Source of the DNA: Streptomyces iakyrus
GTDB lineage: Bacteria; Actinomycetota; Actinomycetes; Streptomycetales; Streptomycetaceae
NCBI RefSeq assembly: GCF_000717055.1
Contig: NZ_JNXI01000002.1
Span: forward strand, 62,001-126,000
Length of the DNA stretch: 64,000 bases
Reading direction: 5' to 3'
Position numbers and translations under genes: made by a program. The notes under the pieces are model-generated. The model did not search any database. It saw only the letters and a list, made by a program, of their open reading frames with translations, and had not been told where the DNA came from. Of the stretch, positions 24,158-30,941 are shown one piece after another (positions within the stretch are counted from its first letter, which is position 1; each line of letters opens with the position of its first letter).

Positions 24158-24757
24158 ATGGCTCTCATCGACGATTCCGATGTCTTCATCGGCTCGACCG
24201 GCGATGGATGGACCTTCGTCGTCCTCAACCGCCCTATCCGCAATGCCTCCCGCATCCTGACCGGGGCGGGGTTCACCGCCCGCGAGCACCAGGGCCGCAC
24301 CCTCTATCTCCTGCCACCCGAGACTGCCGAGGACGCGCACGAGCGCGCCGGTGTCGCGGCCTACGGGCTGCTCGCGCACACCATGGACTTCGTCGACCTC
24401 GCCTGGACCACGCGCCAGCACGGCGCAATCCCGGCCGCCCAGCCCGACGTGAGCATCCGCTTCACCGACCACGCGGTCACCGCGACCGCGGCCACGGACC
24501 GAGCACGCGCCGTCCTTGCCCGGCACCGCTTTACACCCTCAGCAGACGGCTCGCTGTACGCGCTTGCGGCCGGCCTCAGTGAACGGGCCGTCGTCAGCAG
24601 CGTGGTGCAGACCGAGGCCCACCTCCACGCCGACGGCATCAGCGTGCGCATCGACCTCGGCATCGCCACCCTGCAGGACATCCCACCGGCGCCGCCCCGC
24701 CCCGGCGCCGCCCTCTCTCCGCCCTCCACCACACCGGGCAAGCGGCGCAGCCGCTGA
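24158..24757 (+). CDS. hypothetical protein, two module A copies
   Basis: 199 residues; ATG four bases after GGAG. Two tandem module A units are seen. The first covers ~5-95 ('GWTFVVLNRPIRNASRILTG', 'AGFTAREHQGRTLYLLPPE', 'AYGLLAHTMDFVDLAW'); the second ~100-180 ('VSIRFTDHAVTATAATD', 'ARAVLARHRFTPSADGSLYA', 'LHADGISVRIDLG'). The Pro/Ser-rich tail ends Arg-Arg-Ser-Arg. Tandem copies suggest that the domain can act as a repeat or dimerise. Function unknown. Confidence 0.6.
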   Translation: MALIDDSDVFIGSTGDGWTFVVLNRPIRNASRILTGAGFTAREHQGRTLYLLPPETAEDAHERAGVAAYGLLAHTMDFVDLAWTTRQHGAIPAAQPDVSIRFTDHAVTATAATDRARAVLARHRFTPSADGSLYALAAGLSERAVVSSVVQTEAHLHADGISVRIDLGIATLQDIPPAPPRPGAALSPPSTTPGKRRSR

Positions 24758-24786
24758 CCACCGTCCCTCTCACCCGGAGCAGCACC

Positions 24787-25623
24787 ATCCGCCAGATCGA
24801 CCTTCAAATCGAGATCTCCCGCCTGCGGCAACTCGGCAGCGACTTCGAGGACTTGCACAGCGAGATCCGCTCGCTCACCTTGGCACCCGGCACCGAGGCC
24901 CGCCAGCAGCTCACGTCGAAGATCGTGACCACGAACCAGCTGGTCCAACGGGCCATGGAACGCCTCGCCGCCCTCGATGGCAGCCAGTACACCGCGGTAC
25001 CCGGCAGCCGCCCGTCCCTGGAGGCGCTCGCCTCCGTCGTCCTAGCCGCCAGTCTCGCCGCATCCGACCTGGCTTGCGCGCTGGAGGCCAACCCCCTGGA
25101 GGGCGCGGCGTTCCCCGGCCCGCCGGCCGATGAAGCAGCCGTGGCCAAGGCACGGCATGCGGAGGCGACCCCCGCCATGGCGAAGCACCTCACCGACGCC
25201 GCCCATCAGCTCAACCTGGCCCACACCGGCTGCTACTACCTCGCCAGCGGCATCACCCGAGACCTGAAGCAGCACGCCGAACAGAACCAGGCGACACCGG
25301 CGCCGAAGATCACGGACAGTCAGTGTGCCGTCCTCGCCCGGCTGTCCGCAGGGGGCGGCAGCCGTCACGTGATCAGCCGGTACGGCGTGCTCCGGGCCAT
25401 CGACAAGGACCGGGCCACCGTGAACGTCGCCACCCTCAACGCCCTGATCAAGCGAGGACTCGTCGCGGTGGACACCACCACGTCCCTGCACCAGGGCCAG
25501 CGCCTGAACGTCACCGCCGCAGGCCACCGGGCCCTCGCCCAGCACAAGCCCACCACGGCCCCCGCCCGAGCAACGGCCGTGACGCCCCCAGCGACGAAGC
25601 AAACAGCGGGACGCACGCGATGA
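24787..25623 (+). CDS. helical protein with winged-helix-like domain; ATC at the start position
   Basis: 278 residues if translated from ATC at 24787, seven bases after GGAG. The N-terminal half ('RQIDLQIEISRLRQLGSDF', 'VTTNQLVQRAMERLAAL', 'LASVVLAASLAASDLACAL') is homologous to the 23369 protein, whose TTG start falls at the same alignment position. The C-terminal part (~175-250: 'TDSQCAVLARLSAGGG', 'TLNALIKRGLVAVD', 'LNVTAAGHRALAQ') looks like a winged helix, shared with the 25620 and 26674 genes. The tail ends Gly-Arg-Thr-Arg. A TTG at 24853 is the first conventional start but would cut into the conserved N-terminus. Confidence 0.55.
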   Translation: MRQIDLQIEISRLRQLGSDFEDLHSEIRSLTLAPGTEARQQLTSKIVTTNQLVQRAMERLAALDGSQYTAVPGSRPSLEALASVVLAASLAASDLACALEANPLEGAAFPGPPADEAAVAKARHAEATPAMAKHLTDAAHQLNLAHTGCYYLASGITRDLKQHAEQNQATPAPKITDSQCAVLARLSAGGGSRHVISRYGVLRAIDKDRATVNVATLNALIKRGLVAVDTTTSLHQGQRLNVTAAGHRALAQHKPTTAPARATAVTPPATKQTAGRTR

Positions 25624-26081
25624 CCAGCGCCACCCCACCCAACCCGCCGTCTCATTACCCGGAGCTCAGCGTCCCCCTGCCCCCCGGTCCTGCCGAACCG
25701 CCGTTCTCCACACCCGAACTGTCGGCCATCGCGCGCCGACTGACCTGGCAACAGCGCGCCGCCCTCCGGGTTCTGGCACGGACACCCAGCCGAGTCCGGC
25801 AACGGGACAACGGCCCGCAGTATGTGGACACCCAGACCTCGTCGCACATCGCGATCACAACGTGGCACGCCCTGGAACGCAAGGGCCTGGCCTACCGCGA
25901 CCACACCGCCCACCCCGCCTCCCTCCTCGGACAACGCCTGGCACTGACCGGCAAGGGACTGGCCGTCCTCAACCACCTCTCCCGGGCCAGCTTCCCGCCC
26001 TCGGCAACCCAACTGTGGCCACCCGCTCCGCCGCGGCATTACACCTCAGCCCCCAGCGCCCCAAACACCCCGCGCCACTGA
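25620..26081 (+). CDS. winged-helix-like hypothetical protein
   Basis: 153 residues, ATG overlapping the preceding stop. After a Pro-rich N-terminus, residues ~40-125 repeat the winged-helix-like module of the previous gene: 'LTWQQRAALRVLARTP', 'ITTWHALERKGLAYRDH', 'QRLALTGKGLAVLNHLS'. This helix-strand-'LT..G...L' pattern is typical of small DNA-binding wings, so the pair could be regulators of the element or DNA-processing accessories (inference). The tail is Pro/Ser/Ala-rich and ends Thr-Pro-Arg-His. Confidence 0.6.
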   Translation: MTSATPPNPPSHYPELSVPLPPGPAEPPFSTPELSAIARRLTWQQRAALRVLARTPSRVRQRDNGPQYVDTQTSSHIAITTWHALERKGLAYRDHTAHPASLLGQRLALTGKGLAVLNHLSRASFPPSATQLWPPAPPRHYTSAPSAPNTPRH

Positions 26082-26138
26082 CCGCGCCGCCGCGCATGCA
26101 GCCTCCGGACGCCCGACCCACTTCCCCACCAGGAGCCC

Positions 26139-26660
26139 CTGCACGCCTACGAACCGCACGACCTCGACGACATGACGCTGGAGGAGGCCCTCGACGCCGT
26201 CCTCGCCGACCTGCACGACCACCGCATCACCGGTGACGCGGTTGGTCTGTTCAACGTGATGCGGCACATCGACCTGCTGTGCCGCATCACCTCCCGAGTG
26301 ACCGGCGAAACCCAGTACTGCCTGTTCTACGACCACGCCGACGCCGCAGACCAGGCTCGGGCCGAGCCGCTCAGCCAGGCAGCCGGGCACCTCGGCCGCG
26401 CGACCGCCCACTACGCCCAAGCCCTGGCCCTCGTCGTCACCCTGTGCAAGAGCAGCGCACACACGACGCTGCAAAAGCGACTCGACGCGATCGACGTCCA
26501 CAGGCACCTCGGCGCGCACCGTGCCGATGCCTTCCGCGCGTTGTCCGACGCCCGCCGCTACCTGACCGAGCCGCGCCCGGCCGGCGGAGACACCGCGCCA
26601 ACGCCACCTCCCGCCCAGCAGCCCCGCGCCAGCCCTGACCGCCAGCCCGCTCGCCCCTGA
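26139..26660 (+). CDS. hypothetical helical protein, CTG start
   Basis: 173 residues from CTG, three bases after AGGAG; ATG at 26172 is an alternative with no ribosome site. Helical throughout ('LEEALDAVLADLHDH', 'VGLFNVMRHIDLLCRITSRV', 'AAGHLGRATAHYAQALALVV') with a Pro-rich C-terminus ending Pro-Ala-Arg-Pro. The region 'RHIDLLCRIT...Y' resembles the first half of the 26674 gene, so they appear to be paralogues. Function unknown. Confidence 0.6.
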   Translation: MHAYEPHDLDDMTLEEALDAVLADLHDHRITGDAVGLFNVMRHIDLLCRITSRVTGETQYCLFYDHADAADQARAEPLSQAAGHLGRATAHYAQALALVVTLCKSSAHTTLQKRLDAIDVHRHLGAHRADAFRALSDARRYLTEPRPAGGDTAPTPPPAQQPRASPDRQPARP

Positions 26661-26673
26661 AGTCCTCCCCCTG

Positions 26674-27518
26674 ATGACGACATCGCCCGACCCCGATCAC
26701 ACCCCCCTGTTCGACGTGGACGTGCCCCAGCCGCTGACCCCCGTGGCGCGGCTGCTGGCGCTTGCCGACCTCTACACCCGGCACAACGACAGGCTCGACA
26801 TCCTGGTCTTCGGCCGCACCCCTCAGTGCGAGCCGGATGCCTACGCGGCCTCCGCCCGCCGTCTGGAGCGCGAGGCCCTCGCCTGCATCAAAGCGGTCCG
26901 GCAGCAGCCCCTGCCCGCCATCGAATCGGTGACCAGCGCCGTGGTACGACTGAAGCAGATTGCCTACCTGACCGGCGGAGCCACTCGCTACCTCACCGCC
27001 GCGCAGCACGTCTGGCCCCCGACGGTGCGCAGCACGAGCCCCCCGACCCCCGGCGCGGGTTCGGCCAGTACATGCGGCTGGCCCGCGAACTCACCGCGCT
27101 TGCGCCCCTCACCGTCGTCGAGTCCGCCATCCACATCGCCGGCAGGCTGCCCCGCAGAGCCCGCACCGACGCCACCGTCCCCGGCATTGAAGAAGCCCAT
27201 CGCGGCGTGCTGCTCGACGTGGCCCGCGGCAACATCACCGTCACCGAGTACGACGGGCATCAGCGCGCCTATTGCCACGACGTGGGTGTAGACGGCGAGA
27301 TGCTGCGCCACCTGGAATCCCAAGGTCTGGTGACCCGCGAGCCCGGGTCCGCACCCCCGTTCTTCCGAGGCGGGCCGCCACGCGACCGCGCACGTCTGAC
27401 CGCCCCCGGAATCTCGGCCCTCAGCGCTGTCATCGATTCCCCCCTGCGCATCAGCCTGTCGGCGGCCCGCCCCGTGCCCGTCCCCACTGCGGTCAACACC
27501 GCCCGCGCACGGCGCTGA
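26674..27518 (+). pseudogene. helical plus winged-helix-like protein with frameshift
   Basis: The ATG-initiated frame is well coded for ~115 residues ('LLALADLYTRHNDRLDILVF', 'AVVRLKQIAYLTGGATRYL') up to about 27030, after which it becomes Pro/Ser nonsense. The continuation is in another frame: 'GQYMRLARELTALAPLTVVE', then a winged-helix-like part 'MLRHLESQGLVTREPG', 'RARLTAPGISALSAVI', ending Arg-Ala-Arg-Arg at 27518. Joined, it would have the 24787-type layout and about 280 residues. A one- or two-base indel near 27020-27060, or an assembly error, separates the halves. Confidence 0.6.
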
Positions 27519-27572
27519 CAGCGCTGCCCGCTCCCCCAGCGGCTGCCGTCTCCTCGTTCATGCAAGGAAATC

Positions 27573-28499
27573 TTGATTCACGCCTCTCCCACCCTCATCT
27601 GCATTTCGCTTGGCGCCGGCGTCCAATCCAGCGCCATGCTTGCCCTCTCCGCCAACGGAGTGCTCCCCAAGGCCGATTACGCCATCTTCGCCGACACCGG
27701 CTGGGAACCCCGCGCCGTCTACCAACACCTCGACCGCCTGGAACGGGAAATCGCAGCCCCGGCCGGAATACCCATCCTTCGAGTCTCCTCGGGCAACATC
27801 CGAAATGATGCGCTCGACCCGGCACACCGGTTCGCCTCCATGCCCCTCTACGTCCTCAATCAGGACGGAAAGCAGGGGATGACCAGGCGGCAGTGCACTG
27901 GGGAATATAAAATCAAGCCGATCAAGAAAAAGGTCCGCGAACTTCTCGGATATCCCTATCCCGCACGCATCCCGAAGGATGTCTTCGTCGAGCAGTGGGT
28001 GGGAATCTCCACGGACGAATTCCACCGCGCCAAGGACGCAGACGTCAAGTACATGCGCAACCGGCATCCTCTTCTGGACCTCTCCTGGAGCAGGGCCGAC
28101 TGCGTTCGTTACCTGACCTCGCTCGGGCTTGCCGATACTCCGAAATCAAGCTGCCTGGGATGTCCGTTCCACGGAAATGCGCAGTGGAGGCATATCAGGG
28201 ACACATCGCCGTCCGAGTGGGCGGACGTCGTTGAATTCGACACGGCCATCCGACAAGGCAATGCCCGCGCCAACGCGGCGGGCAGCCGACTGCTCGGCGA
28301 GGCTTTCTTGCACCGCTCTCGCGTCCCGCTGAGCCAGGCGCCGATCGACCACGTCACCGCCGCGGAACGAGCCGCTCTGCGCATCGATGCGGACGAGGCC
28401 GACGCGCTGGAGAACGGCGTCGAGGGCGGCTGCTCGCCCTGGGCATGCCGCGGAGATGCGGATGCACTCACGCAGGACGACTTCGGGCTTGCCACGTGA
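27573..28499 (+). CDS. PAPS-reductase-like PP-loop protein
   Basis: 308 residues; TTG four bases after AAGGAA. The N-terminus 'LICISLGAGVQSSAMLALSA' is a PP-loop (ATP pyrophosphatase) motif, followed by 'YAIFADTGWEPRAVYQHL', 'RRQCTGEYKIKPIKKKV' and 'CLGCPFHGNAQWR'. This combination marks the phosphoadenosine-phosphosulfate-reductase-like family found in many actinophages and mobile elements, in which sulfate assimilation is unlikely. The Cys clusters (C-T-G-E; C-L-G-C) could hold an Fe-S cluster or act in sulfur or adenylate chemistry on nucleic acid. Overlap with the downstream methyltransferase gene suggests a joint role in DNA modification (inference). No basic tail. Confidence 0.8.
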   Translation: MIHASPTLICISLGAGVQSSAMLALSANGVLPKADYAIFADTGWEPRAVYQHLDRLEREIAAPAGIPILRVSSGNIRNDALDPAHRFASMPLYVLNQDGKQGMTRRQCTGEYKIKPIKKKVRELLGYPYPARIPKDVFVEQWVGISTDEFHRAKDADVKYMRNRHPLLDLSWSRADCVRYLTSLGLADTPKSSCLGCPFHGNAQWRHIRDTSPSEWADVVEFDTAIRQGNARANAAGSRLLGEAFLHRSRVPLSQAPIDHVTAAERAALRIDADEADALENGVEGGCSPWACRGDADALTQDDFGLAT

Positions 28500-29749
28500 T
28501 ACTTGACCTCTTCGCGGGGCCGGGCGGCTGGAGCAGAGCACTGGGCGTCCTCGGCGTGCGCGACGTCGGTCTGGAATGGGACACGTGGGCATGCAAAACC
28601 CGTGCCGCTGCCGGGCAGTTGACCGTCCGGACCGACGTGGCGATGTATCCGACATGGCCCTTCATCGGCCGCACGCGCGGGCTGATCGCCTCACCGCCGT
28701 GCCAGGCGTGGAGCATGGCCGGCAAACGCCTCGGCCTATTGGACCAGCCGCTGGTGCACGCGGCGGTCGAGGACCTGGCCGCCGGACGTGACACCCGCGA
28801 ACGCCTCCTCGCCGCGTGCCGTGACGAGCGCTCCCTGCTCGCAGCCGAGCCGATGCGCTACCTGCACGCCCTCAACACGGTCGGCGAGCCCGACTGGGTC
28901 GCGATGGAGGAAGTGCCGGATGTCCTGCCCCTGTGGAAGCAGTACGCAGCGATCCTGCGCACCTGGGGTTACTCGGTATGGGCCGGGATCCTCAACGCCG
29001 CCGACTACGGCGTCCCCCAGACGAGAAGGCGGGCGATCCTGCTCGCGTCACGCACCCGTACCGCCGAACCTCCCCCGCCCACGCACGCCAAGACCGCCGA
29101 GCCGGAGAGCCTGTTCGGCCCGGGCCGCGCCCGGTGGGTGTCCATGGCCGAGGCCCTCGGCTGGGGCGCCACCGACCGACCGGTGCCGACCGTGTGCGCC
29201 GGCGGCGGCCCCGGAGGAGGACCCGAGCCATTCCCGTCCGGCTCACGCAAGACCCTCATCGACGCCCGCAACCGCGGCACCTGGACACCACAACCCGGCC
29301 CGGAGAACGTCCTGCGACGCCATCGCGACGGTACTAGCCGGGCACACCGGCAGGGTCCCCTGGCGAACCGCCCGGCACCGGCGCCCACCTCCGCGGAGCA
29401 CCGCTGGTCCTGGTCGCTGCGCAGCAACAACCAGGCCAACGCCACCATCCGCAGCGTGGACGAACCCGCCGGCACCTTGTTCTTCGGACACCGCGCGAAC
29501 GAGTGCACCTGGGTCGCCGAACCCACACACGACCCGAACGGCAACTCACCGGCACCGGACCCGATCCGGATCACCGCCCAGGAAGCCGGCCTCCTGCAGT
29601 CCTTCCCCGCCGACTACCCGTGGCAAGGCAACAAAGGCCAGATCTTCAGCCAGATCGGCAACGCCGTCCCGCCCCGGCTCGCAGCCCACCTGCTGGCCCC
29701 GCACCTGGGCAAGACCCTCACCCCCGACGACTTCACCCTGGCCGCCTAA
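28496..29749 (+). CDS. cytosine-C5 DNA methyltransferase
   Basis: 417 residues, GTG overlapping the previous stop; the frame begins immediately with motif I 'VILDLFAGPGGWSRAL'. Motif IV 'SPPCQAWSMAG' has the catalytic Cys69. 'WVAMEEVPDVLPLW' is motif VI (EEV instead of the common ENV), 'ADYGVPQTRRRAILLAS' is motif VIII, and 'QIFSQIGNAVPPRLAAHLL' is motif X. The target-recognition region (~240-340) is variable and Arg/Pro-rich. No restriction endonuclease gene is adjacent, so it is an orphan methylase that may protect the element on transfer. The next gene starts directly at its stop. Confidence 0.9.
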   Translation: MILDLFAGPGGWSRALGVLGVRDVGLEWDTWACKTRAAAGQLTVRTDVAMYPTWPFIGRTRGLIASPPCQAWSMAGKRLGLLDQPLVHAAVEDLAAGRDTRERLLAACRDERSLLAAEPMRYLHALNTVGEPDWVAMEEVPDVLPLWKQYAAILRTWGYSVWAGILNAADYGVPQTRRRAILLASRTRTAEPPPPTHAKTAEPESLFGPGRARWVSMAEALGWGATDRPVPTVCAGGGPGGGPEPFPSGSRKTLIDARNRGTWTPQPGPENVLRRHRDGTSRAHRQGPLANRPAPAPTSAEHRWSWSLRSNNQANATIRSVDEPAGTLFFGHRANECTWVAEPTHDPNGNSPAPDPIRITAQEAGLLQSFPADYPWQGNKGQIFSQIGNAVPPRLAAHLLAPHLGKTLTPDDFTLAA

Positions 29750-30880
29750 ATGCCCCACCCCACCGACCCGTACGAGGATGACGACCTCGACGACCTGCCC
29801 GACACTCATCCGCCGCAACCCGTGCGCTACGCCGAGCAAGCCCTCCTCGGTGCCCTCCTCCTCGATCCGCACCGTCTCGGCGACGTGACCGGCATCACCG
29901 CCGACTCGTTCTCCACCGCCGCACATGCCGCCCTGTTCGCCGCGATCAGCACCCTGCCGCCGCCCGACCCCGCCGAGCACGCGAAGAACACCAACTGGCT
30001 CAACCAGGTGCTCGCCACGGGACGCGAGCAGGCGCGCGGGCTGACCGCCTCCTACCTGCACACCCTCATCCAGGTCTGCCCCTGGCCCCGCCACGCACCG
30101 GCCTACGCGCGAATGGTCGAGGCCGAACGCGCCCGCCGCCGTCTGCAGAGTGCCGCCGAACATCTCGTCCAGACGGTCCACGACGCCTCCCTCCCTCACC
30201 CCGTCCAGACGGTGCTCGCCGCAGCCGACGCCCTCGCCGCGGTGGTGGACGACATCGCGAGCCGCTTCCCCCCGCGCGCCGGCGTCCTGCCCCGCACTGC
30301 GGCACCACCGCCGGCCCTCGCGCCCGACTACGCCGAGGCGGTCGAGGAGGAGCAACTGCTACTCGCGACCGCCACCGCCCACCCCACCGACATCGAGTCC
30401 GTCCGGTGGCTGCTCCCCGACGACTTCCACCTGCCCCTGCACGCCGGCCTGTGGCAATGCCTGACCGCCCTGGCCCGGCGCCGCGAGCCCGTCGATCCCG
30501 TCACCGTCCTGTGGGAGGCCCAACAGCGCGGCCTGCTGAACGGCGGCAGTGAACCGGGCGAAGTGCTGCGCATGCTGGCAGACCCGGCTGGTTCCGTGGA
30601 GCACTGGGGCGAGCGCGCCCTGAAGCGTTCCCTCCTGGCCAACGCCGATTACACCGGCCGGCGCATCGAGGCGTACGCCGGCGACCCGGCGAACACCCCG
30701 TTCCAACTCGTCGTCGGCGCCCGCCGCTCCCTCGCCGACATAGGCGCCATCCGCACCCGCTGGCAGCACGCCACCGGAGCAGTCCCGACGCCACGACCGA
30801 GACCCGCGCCCACCACCCGCACCGGCCCACCGACCACCACAGCCGCGCACACCGCCCGCACCGCGCGAGCAACCCGATAG
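29750..30880 (+). CDS. DnaB-N-like domain protein, no helicase domain
   Basis: 376 residues; ATG abuts the methyltransferase stop. Residues ~25-130 resemble the N-terminal domain of replicative helicase DnaB: 'AEQALLGALLLDP', 'ITADSFSTAAHAALFAAI', then helices with 'TASYLHTLIQVCPWPRHAPA'. A second similar unit follows at ~200-320 ('EEQLLLATATAHPTDIESV', 'LPDDFHLPLHAGLWQCLTAL'). No Walker motifs or RecA-like C-terminal domain are present. It may therefore bind primase or the host helicase instead of unwinding DNA. The Thr/Arg/Pro-rich tail ends Arg-Ala-Thr-Arg. Confidence 0.7.
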   Translation: MPHPTDPYEDDDLDDLPDTHPPQPVRYAEQALLGALLLDPHRLGDVTGITADSFSTAAHAALFAAISTLPPPDPAEHAKNTNWLNQVLATGREQARGLTASYLHTLIQVCPWPRHAPAYARMVEAERARRRLQSAAEHLVQTVHDASLPHPVQTVLAAADALAAVVDDIASRFPPRAGVLPRTAAPPPALAPDYAEAVEEEQLLLATATAHPTDIESVRWLLPDDFHLPLHAGLWQCLTALARRREPVDPVTVLWEAQQRGLLNGGSEPGEVLRMLADPAGSVEHWGERALKRSLLANADYTGRRIEAYAGDPANTPFQLVVGARRSLADIGAIRTRWQHATGAVPTPRPRPAPTTRTGPPTTTAAHTARTARATR

Positions 30881-30895
30881 CACCCCGCATACGCG

Positions 30896-30923
30896 GGTGG
30901 CCGGACCCGAAGGCCCGGCCACC
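30896..30923 (+). terminator. 9-bp hairpin between genes
   Basis: GGTGGCCGG and CCGGCCACC pair perfectly around a ten-base loop, 15 bases after the DnaB-N-like gene and 18 before the next ATG. A smaller CCCGC/GCGGG hairpin overlaps its left side. It could be a terminator or a leader structure for the 30942 gene. Confidence 0.45.
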
Positions 30924-30941
30924 GCCAGAGACGACACCCAC

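Noticed and set aside
27573..28499. DndC-type DNA phosphorothioation gene
   Set aside because: The PP-loop and Cys motifs are shared, but no dndB, dndD, dndE or sulfur-donor genes are nearby, and the length and motif pattern fit the phage PAPS-reductase-like family better.
10529..30880. DNA-level junction repeat as the cause of the recurring Arg-Arg gene ends (CGCCGCTGA at several stops)
   Set aside because: Codons for the terminal Arg vary widely (CGC, CGG, CGA, CGT, AGG) and all stops are used, so a fixed DNA site cannot explain the endings, although it may contribute at a few junctions.
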